Part shown: piece after piece, positions 5,370-11,993 of the stretch
How the letters are laid out: each line of letters starts with the position of its first letter
Numbering within the stretch: the first letter of the stretch is position 1
Origin: Bog-159 sp049520215
GTDB lineage: Bacteria; Acidobacteriota; Terriglobia; Bryobacterales; Bryobacteraceae
Reading direction: 5' to 3'
NCBI GenBank assembly: GCA_049520215.1
Contig: JBEKPZ010000189.1
Coordinates: 1-14,492, forward strand
DNA: 14,492 bases
The notes under the pieces: generated by a model
Told to the model about the DNA's origin: nothing
The model's input: only the letters and a program-made list of their open reading frames with translations
Database searches by the model: none
Position numbers and translations under genes: made by a program

Positions 5370-6383
5370 ATGTTAGTCGTCATGCAGCAGGGGGCCGCTG
5401 AGGTCCAGATTCAGGCGGTGATCGATCGCATGGTAGGTGAAGGCTACGACGTGCATCGCTCCACGGGCGTGATGCACACGGTGCTGGGCGGCGTGGGCGG
5501 CAAGGTGGATGTGGACCTCGAGGTCTTCGAGGTGATGGAGGGCGTGAAGGAGGCGCACCGCATCGCATCGCCCTACAAGCTGGCCAGCCGGAATTTCAAA
5601 CCCGGCGGAACCGTGGTGAAGGCCGGTGGGGTGTCTATCGGCGGCGACCGCGTGGTGGTGATGGCCGGGCCGTGCAGCGTGGAGAGCCGTGAGCAGATCG
5701 ATTGCGTGGCGGAGTTGGTGGCGCGCGCGGGGGCTCGCGTGATTCGCGGCGGCGCCTTCAAGCCGCGCTCATCGCCGTACAGCTTCCAGGGCTTGGGCGC
5801 CGAGGGCCTGCAACTGCTGCGCGCGGCGGCCGACCGCAACGGGCTGGTAGTTGTAAGTGAGGTGATGGATCAGACCCAGATTCCGCTGGTGGCTGAGTAT
5901 TCCGACATCCTGCAAGTGGGCGCGCGCAACATGCAGAACTTCACCCTGCTGCGCGAGCTCGGCAAGCTGCGCAAGCCGGTGCTGCTGAAGCGCGGCATCG
6001 CGGCGACCATCGAAGAGCTGCTGCTTTCCGCGGAGTACATTATGGCGGGCGGCAACTACGACGTGATCCTGTGCGAGCGCGGCATACGCACGTTCGAGAC
6101 TTACACGCGCAACACCATGGATATCTCGGCCATTCCCGTGGTGAAGAAGCTCTCGCATTTGCCCATGATGGCCGACCCTTCGCACGGCACGGGACGACGC
6201 GACAAAGTAGCGCCCATGGCGCGCGCCGCGGTGGCCGCCGGCGCCGATGGGCTTTTGATCGAAGTGCACCCCGATCCCGACCGCGCGTTGAGCGATGGCG
6301 CGCAGTCGCTGCGTCCCGAGCAGTTCGAAGAGCTGATGCAGCAGTTGCGCTTGATTGCATCGGCGGTGGGCCGGACGATCTGA
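5370..6383 (+). CDS. aroF: 3-deoxy-7-phosphoheptulonate (DAHP) synthase, class I-beta with regulatory N-domain
   Basis: 337 residues. It joins phosphoenolpyruvate and erythrose-4-phosphate in the first step of the shikimate pathway. Residues 1-70 form the ferredoxin-like regulatory domain (MLVVMQQGA...), which in the Thermotoga-type enzyme senses tyrosine or phenylalanine. From about residue 80 the TIM barrel follows. Metal ligands fit C102 (MAGPCSVE), H272 (ADPSHGTG), E298 (IEVH) and D309 (ALSDGAQS). Substrate residues K131/R133 lie in GAFKPRSSPYSFQG and K207/R208 in LLKRG. The ATG directly follows the aroQ stop, with GGAG about 8 nt upstream. The stop overlaps the tyrA ATG. Its presence at the end of a trp operon puts pathway entry and tryptophan synthesis under one transcript. 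Confidence 0.96.
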   Translation: MLVVMQQGAAEVQIQAVIDRMVGEGYDVHRSTGVMHTVLGGVGGKVDVDLEVFEVMEGVKEAHRIASPYKLASRNFKPGGTVVKAGGVSIGGDRVVVMAGPCSVESREQIDCVAELVARAGARVIRGGAFKPRSSPYSFQGLGAEGLQLLRAAADRNGLVVVSEVMDQTQIPLVAEYSDILQVGARNMQNFTLLRELGKLRKPVLLKRGIAATIEELLLSAEYIMAGGNYDVILCERGIRTFETYTRNTMDISAIPVVKKLSHLPMMADPSHGTGRRDKVAPMARAAVAAGADGLLIEVHPDPDRALSDGAQSLRPEQFEELMQQLRLIASAVGRTI

Positions 6384-7243
6384 TGGATACTGTTGCCATC
6401 GTCGGGGTAGGGCTGATCGGCGGCTCCTTCGGATTGGCGCTGAAGCAGGCGGGCTTCGGCGGCACAATCCTGGGCGTCAGCTCGGAAGCGGCGGTCCGCG
6501 CGGGGCTGGATCGCGGCGCGATCGACCGGGCCGTAACGCTGGAGCAGGCGGCACGTTCCGCCGACCTGCTATATCTGGCGCAACCCATCGGACGCATCCT
6601 GGACACGCTGCACCATCTGGACCCGCTGGTGCGGCCGGAGACGCTCATCACCGACGCGGGCAGCACCAAGCACGCCATTGTCACCGCGGCGCGCAGGTTG
6701 GTGCGACGGTGCCAGTTCCTGGGAGGGCATCCGCTGGCCGGCAAGGAGAAGCGCGGCGCGGCGGAAGGGGAGGCGGATCTATTCCGCGGCCGCACTTATG
6801 TGCTGACGCCCGCGGCGCCCGAGGATCTGGAGACACCCGCGGCGCGCGCGTTCGTCGAATGGCTGGGCCGCATCGGGGCAAAGACCGTGGTGCTGGGCGC
6901 GGCCGAGCACGACCGTCTGGTCTCGTTTACGTCGCACCTGCCGCAGCTTGCCTCCACCGCGCTGGCCGCTACTGTGGCGGAAAATCTGACCGCGCCGGAG
7001 GACTTGCAGGTGGCCGGGCCGGGGCTGATCGACAGCACGCGCCTGGCACTGAGCGCGTATGAGTTGTGGCGGGACATCCTGGCCACCAATACGGAATCCA
7101 TCGAGCAGGCCCTCACGGCGTATATCAATGAGTTGGAGCAGCTTCGCGAGAACCTGCGTACGCGGGGCGCGCGGGATGAGTTTGCGCGGGCGGCGGAGTT
7201 GGCCGGGCGGCTGCGAAGTGCCCCGAACCCGGCGGGGCGGTGA
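6383..7243 (+). CDS. tyrA: prephenate dehydrogenase
   Basis: 286 residues. NAD(P)-dependent oxidative decarboxylation of prephenate to 4-hydroxyphenylpyruvate, the tyrosine precursor; use of arogenate cannot be excluded. The Rossmann motif GVGLIGG occupies residues 8-14, DAGSTK lies at 91-96, and the substrate motif GGHPLAGKEKRG with H116 follows. The helical dimerisation half begins near 165, with HLPQLASTALA. The ATG at 6383 overlaps the aroF stop (TGATG). No C-terminal ACT domain is present, so feedback control probably rests on AroF. Last clear gene of the operon. Confidence 0.94.
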   Translation: MDTVAIVGVGLIGGSFGLALKQAGFGGTILGVSSEAAVRAGLDRGAIDRAVTLEQAARSADLLYLAQPIGRILDTLHHLDPLVRPETLITDAGSTKHAIVTAARRLVRRCQFLGGHPLAGKEKRGAAEGEADLFRGRTYVLTPAAPEDLETPAARAFVEWLGRIGAKTVVLGAAEHDRLVSFTSHLPQLASTALAATVAENLTAPEDLQVAGPGLIDSTRLALSAYELWRDILATNTESIEQALTAYINELEQLRENLRTRGARDEFARAAELAGRLRSAPNPAGR

Positions 7244-7247
7244 GACG

Positions 7248-7412
7248 ATGGAACTGTACTTGAAAAAATGGAAAAACGTTTTGCGGCGAAGGGGTTTCCA
7301 GTACGCGATCCAATTCTCACGCGGCGTCCTTGGATTCCACCGCCAGCCGAAAGCCAAGACCGTTCAGGAGGGCACCGAGACTCTGCAGGCTGGGGTTACC
7401 TCGCTTGGATAA
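7248..7412 (+). CDS. possible short ORF after tyrA (54 codons), doubtful
   Basis: ATG 5 nt after the tyrA stop with a weak GGTGAG upstream. It opens MELYLKKWKNVLRRRGFQYA and then runs antisense through the end of the HigA-like antitoxin gene. The first 22 or so residues, before the overlap, are lysine/arginine-rich and are not recognised. It may be the stub of a gene that once continued the operon and was replaced by the toxin-antitoxin locus, or it may be chance. Confidence 0.2.
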   Translation: MELYLKKWKNVLRRRGFQYAIQFSRGVLGFHRQPKAKTVQEGTETLQAGVTSLG

Positions 7413-7613
7413 CATCTTGTAGAGGCTTTCCCGATTCAGGTTGCTCCTCGCCGCCAGCTTACTCATTCCGCGGGCCTGTGCGACGTCCCGCAAAGCGAGA
7501 AGAAACACGCGCGGATCGTCCTCCTCCAACGCCGCGTTGAGGTATGCCTCCGCCAGGCGGTGGTCCTTTAGAGACTCGATCAGATAATCGTCATAGGGCA
7601 CGCTTCGCGCCAT
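7317..7613 (-). CDS. HigA-like addiction-module antitoxin (HTH)
   Basis: 98 residues, ATG 7613 with AGGAG about 7 nt upstream. It opens MARSVPYDDYLIESLKDHRL and continues with the acidic EAYLNAALEEDDPRVFLLAL segment. It ends in a Cro/CI-type helix-turn-helix (about 44-95, with GMSKLAARSNLNRESLYKML and SLQSLGALLNGLGFRL). This is the antidote family that pairs with HigB/Gp49-type RelE-fold toxins and is encoded downstream of the toxin. It neutralises the toxin and represses its own promoter. The frame is intact and converges on the trp-aro operon 73 nt from the tyrA stop. The upstream toxin is defective, so it probably acts only as an orphan DNA-binding protein. Confidence 0.88.
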   Translation of the reverse strand: MARSVPYDDYLIESLKDHRLAEAYLNAALEEDDPRVFLLALRDVAQARGMSKLAARSNLNRESLYKMLSKRGNPSLQSLGALLNGLGFRLAVESKDAA

Positions 7614-7847
7614 GTTTCCTGCTCCTATAGTCTCGCCAATATCTCTTCGCGTCTGCGATGTCTTTGCGTTGAGTGGCCTTGATGCCGCCACACAAAAGGA
7701 CGACGAGCGTTCTGCCGTCCTGTCCAAAATACACCCGGTAGCCCGGGCCTTAGCTTCGAAGTCCTTAAGCGACTCGACCCACTCCTGAAATGGTTTTCTG
7801 CCGTCCGCGGTCGCATAGATCGCGAGGGCGACAGGCCCGTTTGCCAA
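7591..7847 (-). pseudogene. HigB/Gp49-like toxin with internal deletion
   Basis: The N-terminal frame starts TTG 7847 (GAGG 5 nt upstream) and reads VALAIYATADGRKPFQEWVE followed by SLKDFEAKARA, the standard start of the RelE-superfamily addiction-module killer proteins. Near 7743-7750 the family sequence jumps frame to PGYRVYFGQDGRTLVVLLCG, then GIKATQRKDIADAKRYWRDY, the canonical C-terminal half. It stops at 7591-7593 inside the antitoxin gene. The middle strands normally between these parts (roughly 30-35 residues, ending in an ELR-I-like core) are absent. A deletion of about 100 bp therefore explains both the loss and the frameshift. The N-terminal frame instead stays open into the antitoxin, giving a 176-codon toxin-N/antitoxin fusion frame (7317-7847). 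Confidence 0.82.
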
Positions 7848-7859
7848 TCAAACCTCACT

Positions 7860-7875
7860 GTAGCCTATTGGCTAC
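7860..7875. promoter_or_regulatory. higBA-type operator palindrome
   Basis: GTAGCC and GGCTAC are a perfect 6-bp inverted repeat around TATT. It lies 12 bp upstream of the toxin-remnant start codon, between the divergent antitoxin locus and the 7972 gene. HTH antitoxins of this class bind such short dyads at their own promoters. The assignment is by position and symmetry, and no clear -35/-10 pair could be fixed. Confidence 0.6.
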
Positions 7876-7957
7876 GGAATTGAAAAGGCGGTAAACAGGG
7901 CGCAGGAAGAGAAGGGTGCGTGCACGCCGTAGGGCGAGGGGCGCCCGTTAAGACGGC

Positions 7958-7971
7958 GTAGAATCGGGACT
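7958..7971 (+). promoter_or_regulatory. candidate -10 box for the 7972 gene
   Basis: TAGAAT at 7959-7964 ends 7 nt before the ATG, so transcription would begin at or next to the start codon. There is no Shine-Dalgarno at proper spacing (only CGGGACT between) and no good -35. Confidence 0.4.
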
Positions 7972-8346
7972 ATGGACGAACTGGATTCCGAATGGCAGAG
8001 CAAGGGCGCGACCCTCAGCGACAAGTCGGCGCGCGAGGAGTTCGGGCTGACGCAGGATGAGATCCACCTGGCGGTGCGGGCTGGCACTCTCCAATACCGG
8101 GTTGCCTCGATGCACGGGAACCCGTGGCTGCGGCTTCTCCGCCGGGAGGTGGAAGCGCTGGTCAAGCGCAAGCATGGGGCTAACTACTTGAAGGACCGGC
8201 AGGCGAAGACGGAACTGGCGCGCGTCACTCGCGAACTGAGGCGGCTGAAGGCCCAGATGACCCAATTGGAGGAACGGAAGGCAGAACTGATCGCGGCCAT
8301 CGGCAGGCGACAAAGAAATGGGCTCGCGAAGGAGCCCATTGGATAG
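7972..8346 (+). CDS. small helix-turn-helix/coiled-coil protein of unknown function
   Basis: 124 residues. Residues about 15-70 (TLSDKSAREEFGLTQDEIHL, then AVRAGTLQYR and GNPWLRLLRREVEALVKRKHG) resemble a MerR/excisionase-like winged-helix DNA-binding module. There is a short HTH, a hairpin carrying a GNPWLRLLR motif, and a helix. Residues about 74-112 are a highly charged heptad-like helix (LARVTRELRRLKAQMTQLEE) that should form a coiled coil. I know similar small proteins only as uncharacterised, so no function is claimed; a DNA-binding dimer is the best structural guess. It is divergent from the higBA-like locus and convergent with the TonB receptor gene. Its last codons (NGLAKEPIG) lie inside a terminator-like hairpin. 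Confidence 0.8.
   Translation: MDELDSEWQSKGATLSDKSAREEFGLTQDEIHLAVRAGTLQYRVASMHGNPWLRLLRREVEALVKRKHGANYLKDRQAKTELARVTRELRRLKAQMTQLEERKAELIAAIGRRQRNGLAKEPIG
8317..8340. terminator. bidirectional hairpin between the 7972 gene and the TonB receptor gene
   Basis: AATGGGCTC (8317-8325) and GAGCCCATT (8332-8340) make a perfect 9-bp stem with a 6-nt loop. Downstream on the minus strand comes TTTCTTTG, so it fits an intrinsic terminator for the receptor gene ending at 8372. On the plus strand the T-run is minimal. It is embedded in the 3' coding end of the 7972 gene. Confidence 0.6.
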
Positions 8347-8371
8347 CAAAGGGGTTCTGAGCGGAATGCCG

Positions 8372-11300
8372 TTAGAAGATGATCTTGGCGGCGAGTTGCA
8401 GATTGCGGCGGTCGGTCTCCGATCCCGAGCAGCCGTAGCAAGCCGGGATGAAGGAGGTCGTCAGAGTGTCGGCGGCGGCGCCGTCGACATATAGATTCGC
8501 GTGATTGAAGAGGTTATAGGTCTCCCCGCGAAGCTGCACGCTCAACCTTTCGGTGAATTTGAACGTCTTGTACACTCCCACATTCAGGTTCCAGTTACCC
8601 GGCGCGCGGAACGTGTTGCGGCCCGTCATGTCGTTCGGATAAGGCGGCAGATCGGAGAAGTAGTAAGTCGGATTGGTCCAGTGGTCCATCGCCGCAGTGG
8701 ACAACGGAAGGAAGTTGAAGGTATTCGGCGTACTGGTAATAGCCGGCGGAGTCCCGTTGCCGTTCACCGACACAGGCGAGGTGAAAGCGGCGTACGGGCA
8801 ATAGTAGTAGTTATACGAGCAATCGAAGATGGAATAGGGTGAGCCGGTGCGGGCGGTGAAGATGGGGGACAGATTCCAGCCGCCGAGCACCTGCGCGGCC
8901 AGGCCACGACCCGTCTTGAATGCCGGAACTGCCCAGACGGCGCTCACTACTACGCGCTGGCGAATGTCGAAGTCGGAGTTACCCTTGCTCACGTTCGGTT
9001 CGAACGCGTTCAGCAGGCCGAGGATGTAATCGCCCTGGCTGGCGGCTAGTCCATTGGTGTCGCTGAACGTGCTGCTCAGGTTGTCGGTGGAATGCGACCA
9101 GGTATAGTTGAAGTTCAACTGCAACCCGCTATTAGCCACATTGTTGACGACCGAGCGAAGGGTCAGGCCGTTGTACATGGAATAGGCCTTATCGCCACGC
9201 ACGTTGATCGCGCCGTACTGCTGATTCAGCGTGTTGTTGCAAACCCCGGAACTGCCACCCGTTCCGTTGTAAAAAGCCTGCGACGCGGCATAGGAGCAAG
9301 GTTCACCCAGGTACACATTTCCGTACCCGTAGTAGTTCATGTCGGAAATATCGTACAAATGCTCGCCCTTCGATCCCGAATAGTCCGCCGCGACCAGGAC
9401 TCCCTTGGCGAACTGATGCTCCAGCGACAGGCTCCACAAGTGCGCGTATGCAGTGTTGATTTCAGGATCCACGTTACGCAGGCTGGCGGTGGGCAGAGCA
9501 ATACTGCCGCTCGAACCCGATAAGGGACCGTAGTTGCTTGTGGAAATAGGCAAAGGCATTTGGGCCGAGGTTACGCTGACTGTTTCATAGTTCGGCGGAT
9601 TCTGAATGACGTTGAACGTGACATTGCCGAAGTTCCGCTCGTAGCCGATTCCATAGCCGCCGCGCAAAGCCGTCGTACCCTTGCCGGAAATATCCCAGGC
9701 AAACCCGACGCGCGGAGCGAAATCCTTATAATCTTTCTTCCAGAGGCCTCCAATGGGGCTGTTGGGAGCCAGTTCAACCGACCCGCCCGCGATACCCTGC
9801 GGAGTGTCTGTTGCCAGATTTGCGGCGTAGTAGTTGGAATCCAGTTGCGCATCCTTATTGTGCTGAACGCCGAAGTACTCCCAACGCAGGCCAAGGTTCA
9901 AGGTCAGCCGGGGGGTCACCTTCCAGGCATCCTGCACATACAGGGCCGGGTCGTTGTAGCGGTTGCTACGGCTGAAATTCGGTGCGCCGATGGGTAGATT
10001 CACCGTGTCGCCCGGGAACTTGCCCTGGGGATTAATGGCCACCTGGAATTCCGCAAGCTGACCGGCCACGAAGTTACCGATGGCGTCTCCCATGTTGCCC
10101 TGGCTAAGATACTCGCCAGCCGTTTCGTAGGCGCCGAACGTGCGGTTGTCGCGAATATATTCGTAGCTGCCGCCGAAACGGATACTGTGCTGGCCGCGTG
10201 TGTAGCTCATATCCTCATAGAGTTCCGCGAAGTTCTGCGGTCCCCCAAAGGGGATGCCGGCGCCCGGAGTGAAAGGGTCGTAACCGGGGAAGATAATGCT
10301 GTTTCCCAGCACCGTGCCTGGACCCGAGGAACCGGTATAGAGTGTGGGCACGGCGGGATACTGGCCAAAGGGATCCACCGGTCCATTGATCCGGTTGAAT
10401 ACGGCCTTCGACTGCGATACCCAGGCGGGGCTGAAGGTGTGGATCACCGAAAATAGGATGTTATTGTCAAAATCGTACGCGCCGGTATTGAAGCCGGCAT
10501 ACGGACTGGATGAAACCGTTCCGGCCATCAGGTTGTCGCTCTGGAGAGCGTAACGTCCGTAAATCTGAGTCTTGTCGCTCACGTTATAGTCGACGCGCTC
10601 CACGTTTTGGTATCCGTTTTCCGGAGTTCCACCGCCGGCATCTCCGGGTGCGCTATAGGCTACCAAATCGAACATCGGGCTGTTTGGATTGAGCGCGGAA
10701 CATCCGGCCGAGCTGCCGCAGAACGGACTGCCCTGAGCGGCGCCAATCTGATTAATGCTGTAAGTGCTCAGGATGTTTGCGCCGGGCGCCAGCTTGCCAT
10801 AAGTGGAAAAGAATTGCTGAGTGTTTGGGGACGCCGCGGCAATCAGATTGGCGTCCGGCAGCACCACCTCCGTGTTGGCGTTGCTGCGGATGCGGATCCA
10901 TTCGGTGCTGCTGAACACGAACAGCTTATTCTTCTTGATGGGACCGCCAACCGAGTAGCCAAACTGGTTGCGCACGAAGACGGATTTCGGCAAGCCGTAA
11001 GCATTATTATTAAAGCTGTTCGACGAGAGATCCGACACGCGGTTGAATTCGTAGACTGTACCATGGATTTCGTTAGTGCCGGACTTGGTGACAACATTCA
11101 CCACACCGCCCGATGCGCGCCCAAACTCAGCCGTGAAATTGTTGGTCAGAATGCTGAATTCCTGGATCGAATCCAGCGGGACGGACTGTCCGGGGCCGGT
11201 GGTGAACTCGTCGTTATTGGCCGCGCCGTCCAACAGCACGTTGGTCGACGACTCGCGCTGCCCATTGATGGCGAAGCCCACACCTCGGGTCATCGTACCG

Positions 11301-11815
11301 CCGTCGGAGACGTTCCCCGAAATCGCCACCAGCGAATAGGGATCGCGCGTCAAAGTAGGCAATTCGCGAAGCTCGGTTTGGTTTACGACCGTGGACAGTG
11401 TCTGGGTCTCCGTGTTGACCTGGATGGCTGCGGCATTCACCTCCACCACCGTAGAAGCCTTGCCCACTTCCAGGTGCAGGTCCAGAGCCAGTTTCGCGCC
11501 TACTGTAGCTGTGACGCGTTGTTGGATCTGGACAAAGCCGGGCGAGGTGGCGGTTACCAGGTAATCCCCTGGCAGCAGATCCGTGGCAATGTAGGCGCCA
11601 CTCGCCGAGGTGCTTAGCTCGCGAAGGGCGCCGGTATCGACCGACTTGACGGTTACCGCTGCGCTTGGAATCGCCGCTCCCGATGGATCGTACACGGTTC
11701 CGGTGATTTGGGCGGTTTCTGCCTGCCCGAAAAGATTGACGCTCAGCGAAGTCGCGAGCGTGATAAACAGCACTGACTGCGGTAGCGAAACACTTCTGAA
11801 CGACCGTTTGAACAT
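8372..11815 (-). CDS. TonB-dependent outer-membrane receptor with carboxypeptidase-regulatory-like domain
   Basis: 1147 residues. Start ATG 11815 with a strong GAGGAGG 7 nt upstream; an in-frame ATG at 11869 would add 18 residues in front of the signal peptide and is rejected. Residues 1 to about 31 are a signal peptide (basic FKRSFR, hydrophobic VLFITLATSL, then a cleavage region near FGQAE). Residues 36-118 form a Cna-B/carboxypeptidase-regulatory-like beta sandwich (ITGTVYDPSGAAIPSAAVTV; GDYLVTATSPGF). The plug domain (about 125-248) has ELPTLTRDPY, NGQRESSTNVLLDGAANND and GRASGGVVNVVTKSGTNEI. The rest is the beta barrel ending in an aromatic residue (LQLAAKIIF). This Oar-like class is expanded in Acidobacteria and is thought to import oligosaccharides or other large substrates. 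The substrate cannot be read from sequence. Extracellular-loop Cys pairs (FDCSYNYYYCPY; ACYGCSG) may form disulfides. Confidence 0.93.
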   Translation of the reverse strand: MFKRSFRSVSLPQSVLFITLATSLSVNLFGQAETAQITGTVYDPSGAAIPSAAVTVKSVDTGALRELSTSASGAYIATDLLPGDYLVTATSPGFVQIQQRVTATVGAKLALDLHLEVGKASTVVEVNAAAIQVNTETQTLSTVVNQTELRELPTLTRDPYSLVAISGNVSDGGTMTRGVGFAINGQRESSTNVLLDGAANNDEFTTGPGQSVPLDSIQEFSILTNNFTAEFGRASGGVVNVVTKSGTNEIHGTVYEFNRVSDLSSNSFNNNAYGLPKSVFVRNQFGYSVGGPIKKNKLFVFSSTEWIRIRSNANTEVVLPDANLIAAASPNTQQFFSTYGKLAPGANILSTYSINQIGAAQGSPFCGSSAGCSALNPNSPMFDLVAYSAPGDAGGGTPENGYQNVERVDYNVSDKTQIYGRYALQSDNLMAGTVSSSPYAGFNTGAYDFDNNILFSVIHTFSPAWVSQSKAVFNRINGPVDPFGQYPAVPTLYTGSSGPGTVLGNSIIFPGYDPFTPGAGIPFGGPQNFAELYEDMSYTRGQHSIRFGGSYEYIRDNRTFGAYETAGEYLSQGNMGDAIGNFVAGQLAEFQVAINPQGKFPGDTVNLPIGAPNFSRSNRYNDPALYVQDAWKVTPRLTLNLGLRWEYFGVQHNKDAQLDSNYYAANLATDTPQGIAGGSVELAPNSPIGGLWKKDYKDFAPRVGFAWDISGKGTTALRGGYGIGYERNFGNVTFNVIQNPPNYETVSVTSAQMPLPISTSNYGPLSGSSGSIALPTASLRNVDPEINTAYAHLWSLSLEHQFAKGVLVAADYSGSKGEHLYDISDMNYYGYGNVYLGEPCSYAASQAFYNGTGGSSGVCNNTLNQQYGAINVRGDKAYSMYNGLTLRSVVNNVANSGLQLNFNYTWSHSTDNLSSTFSDTNGLAASQGDYILGLLNAFEPNVSKGNSDFDIRQRVVVSAVWAVPAFKTGRGLAAQVLGGWNLSPIFTARTGSPYSIFDCSYNYYYCPYAAFTSPVSVNGNGTPPAITSTPNTFNFLPLSTAAMDHWTNPTYYFSDLPPYPNDMTGRNTFRAPGNWNLNVGVYKTFKFTERLSVQLRGETYNLFNHANLYVDGAAADTLTTSFIPACYGCSGSETDRRNLQLAAKIIF

Positions 11816-11876
11816 TGAAGCCTCCTCACCAATGCAGCGATTGTGCCGTCTTAGAGGAGTAATTTGCAATGGACGG

Positions 11877-11906
11877 AGTATAACTTGTTTCTATAGAGGT
11901 AAACAA
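11877..11906 (-). promoter_or_regulatory. promoter of the TonB receptor gene with overlapping inverted repeat
   Basis: On the minus strand, TTGTTT (11906-11901) and TATACT (11882-11877) are spaced 18 nt, a plausible sigma-70 promoter. This puts transcription start about 60 nt before the ATG. The -35 is one arm of a perfect 6-bp inverted repeat, TTGTTT/AAACAA (11885-11890 and 11901-11906). The other arm lies in the spacer, so a dimeric regulator bound here would block or modulate RNA polymerase. Confidence 0.55.
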
Positions 11907-11940
11907 TTGTGGAGAAAGGAGCTTTCCGGCCGTCTAAATC

Positions 11941-11993
11941 GGCGCTAAACCGCTTATATGAGCCTGTCGCAGGTTGATTGGAGTGCTAGCGCC
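11941..11993. repeat. long-range stem spanning the stop codon of the regulator gene
   Basis: GGCGCTA (11941-11947) and TAGCGCC (11987-11993) are perfect reverse complements and enclose an inner CCTG-TCG-CAGG hairpin (11963-11973). The right arm contains the TAG stop of the upstream regulator gene. It could shape the 3' end of that mRNA, but it lacks a U-tract and may be coincidental. Confidence 0.3.

Noticed and set aside
10607..11617. 336-codon plus-strand frame antisense to the TonB receptor gene
   Set aside because: It lacks a ribosome binding site and any recognisable domain, and it lies wholly within a well-supported receptor gene.
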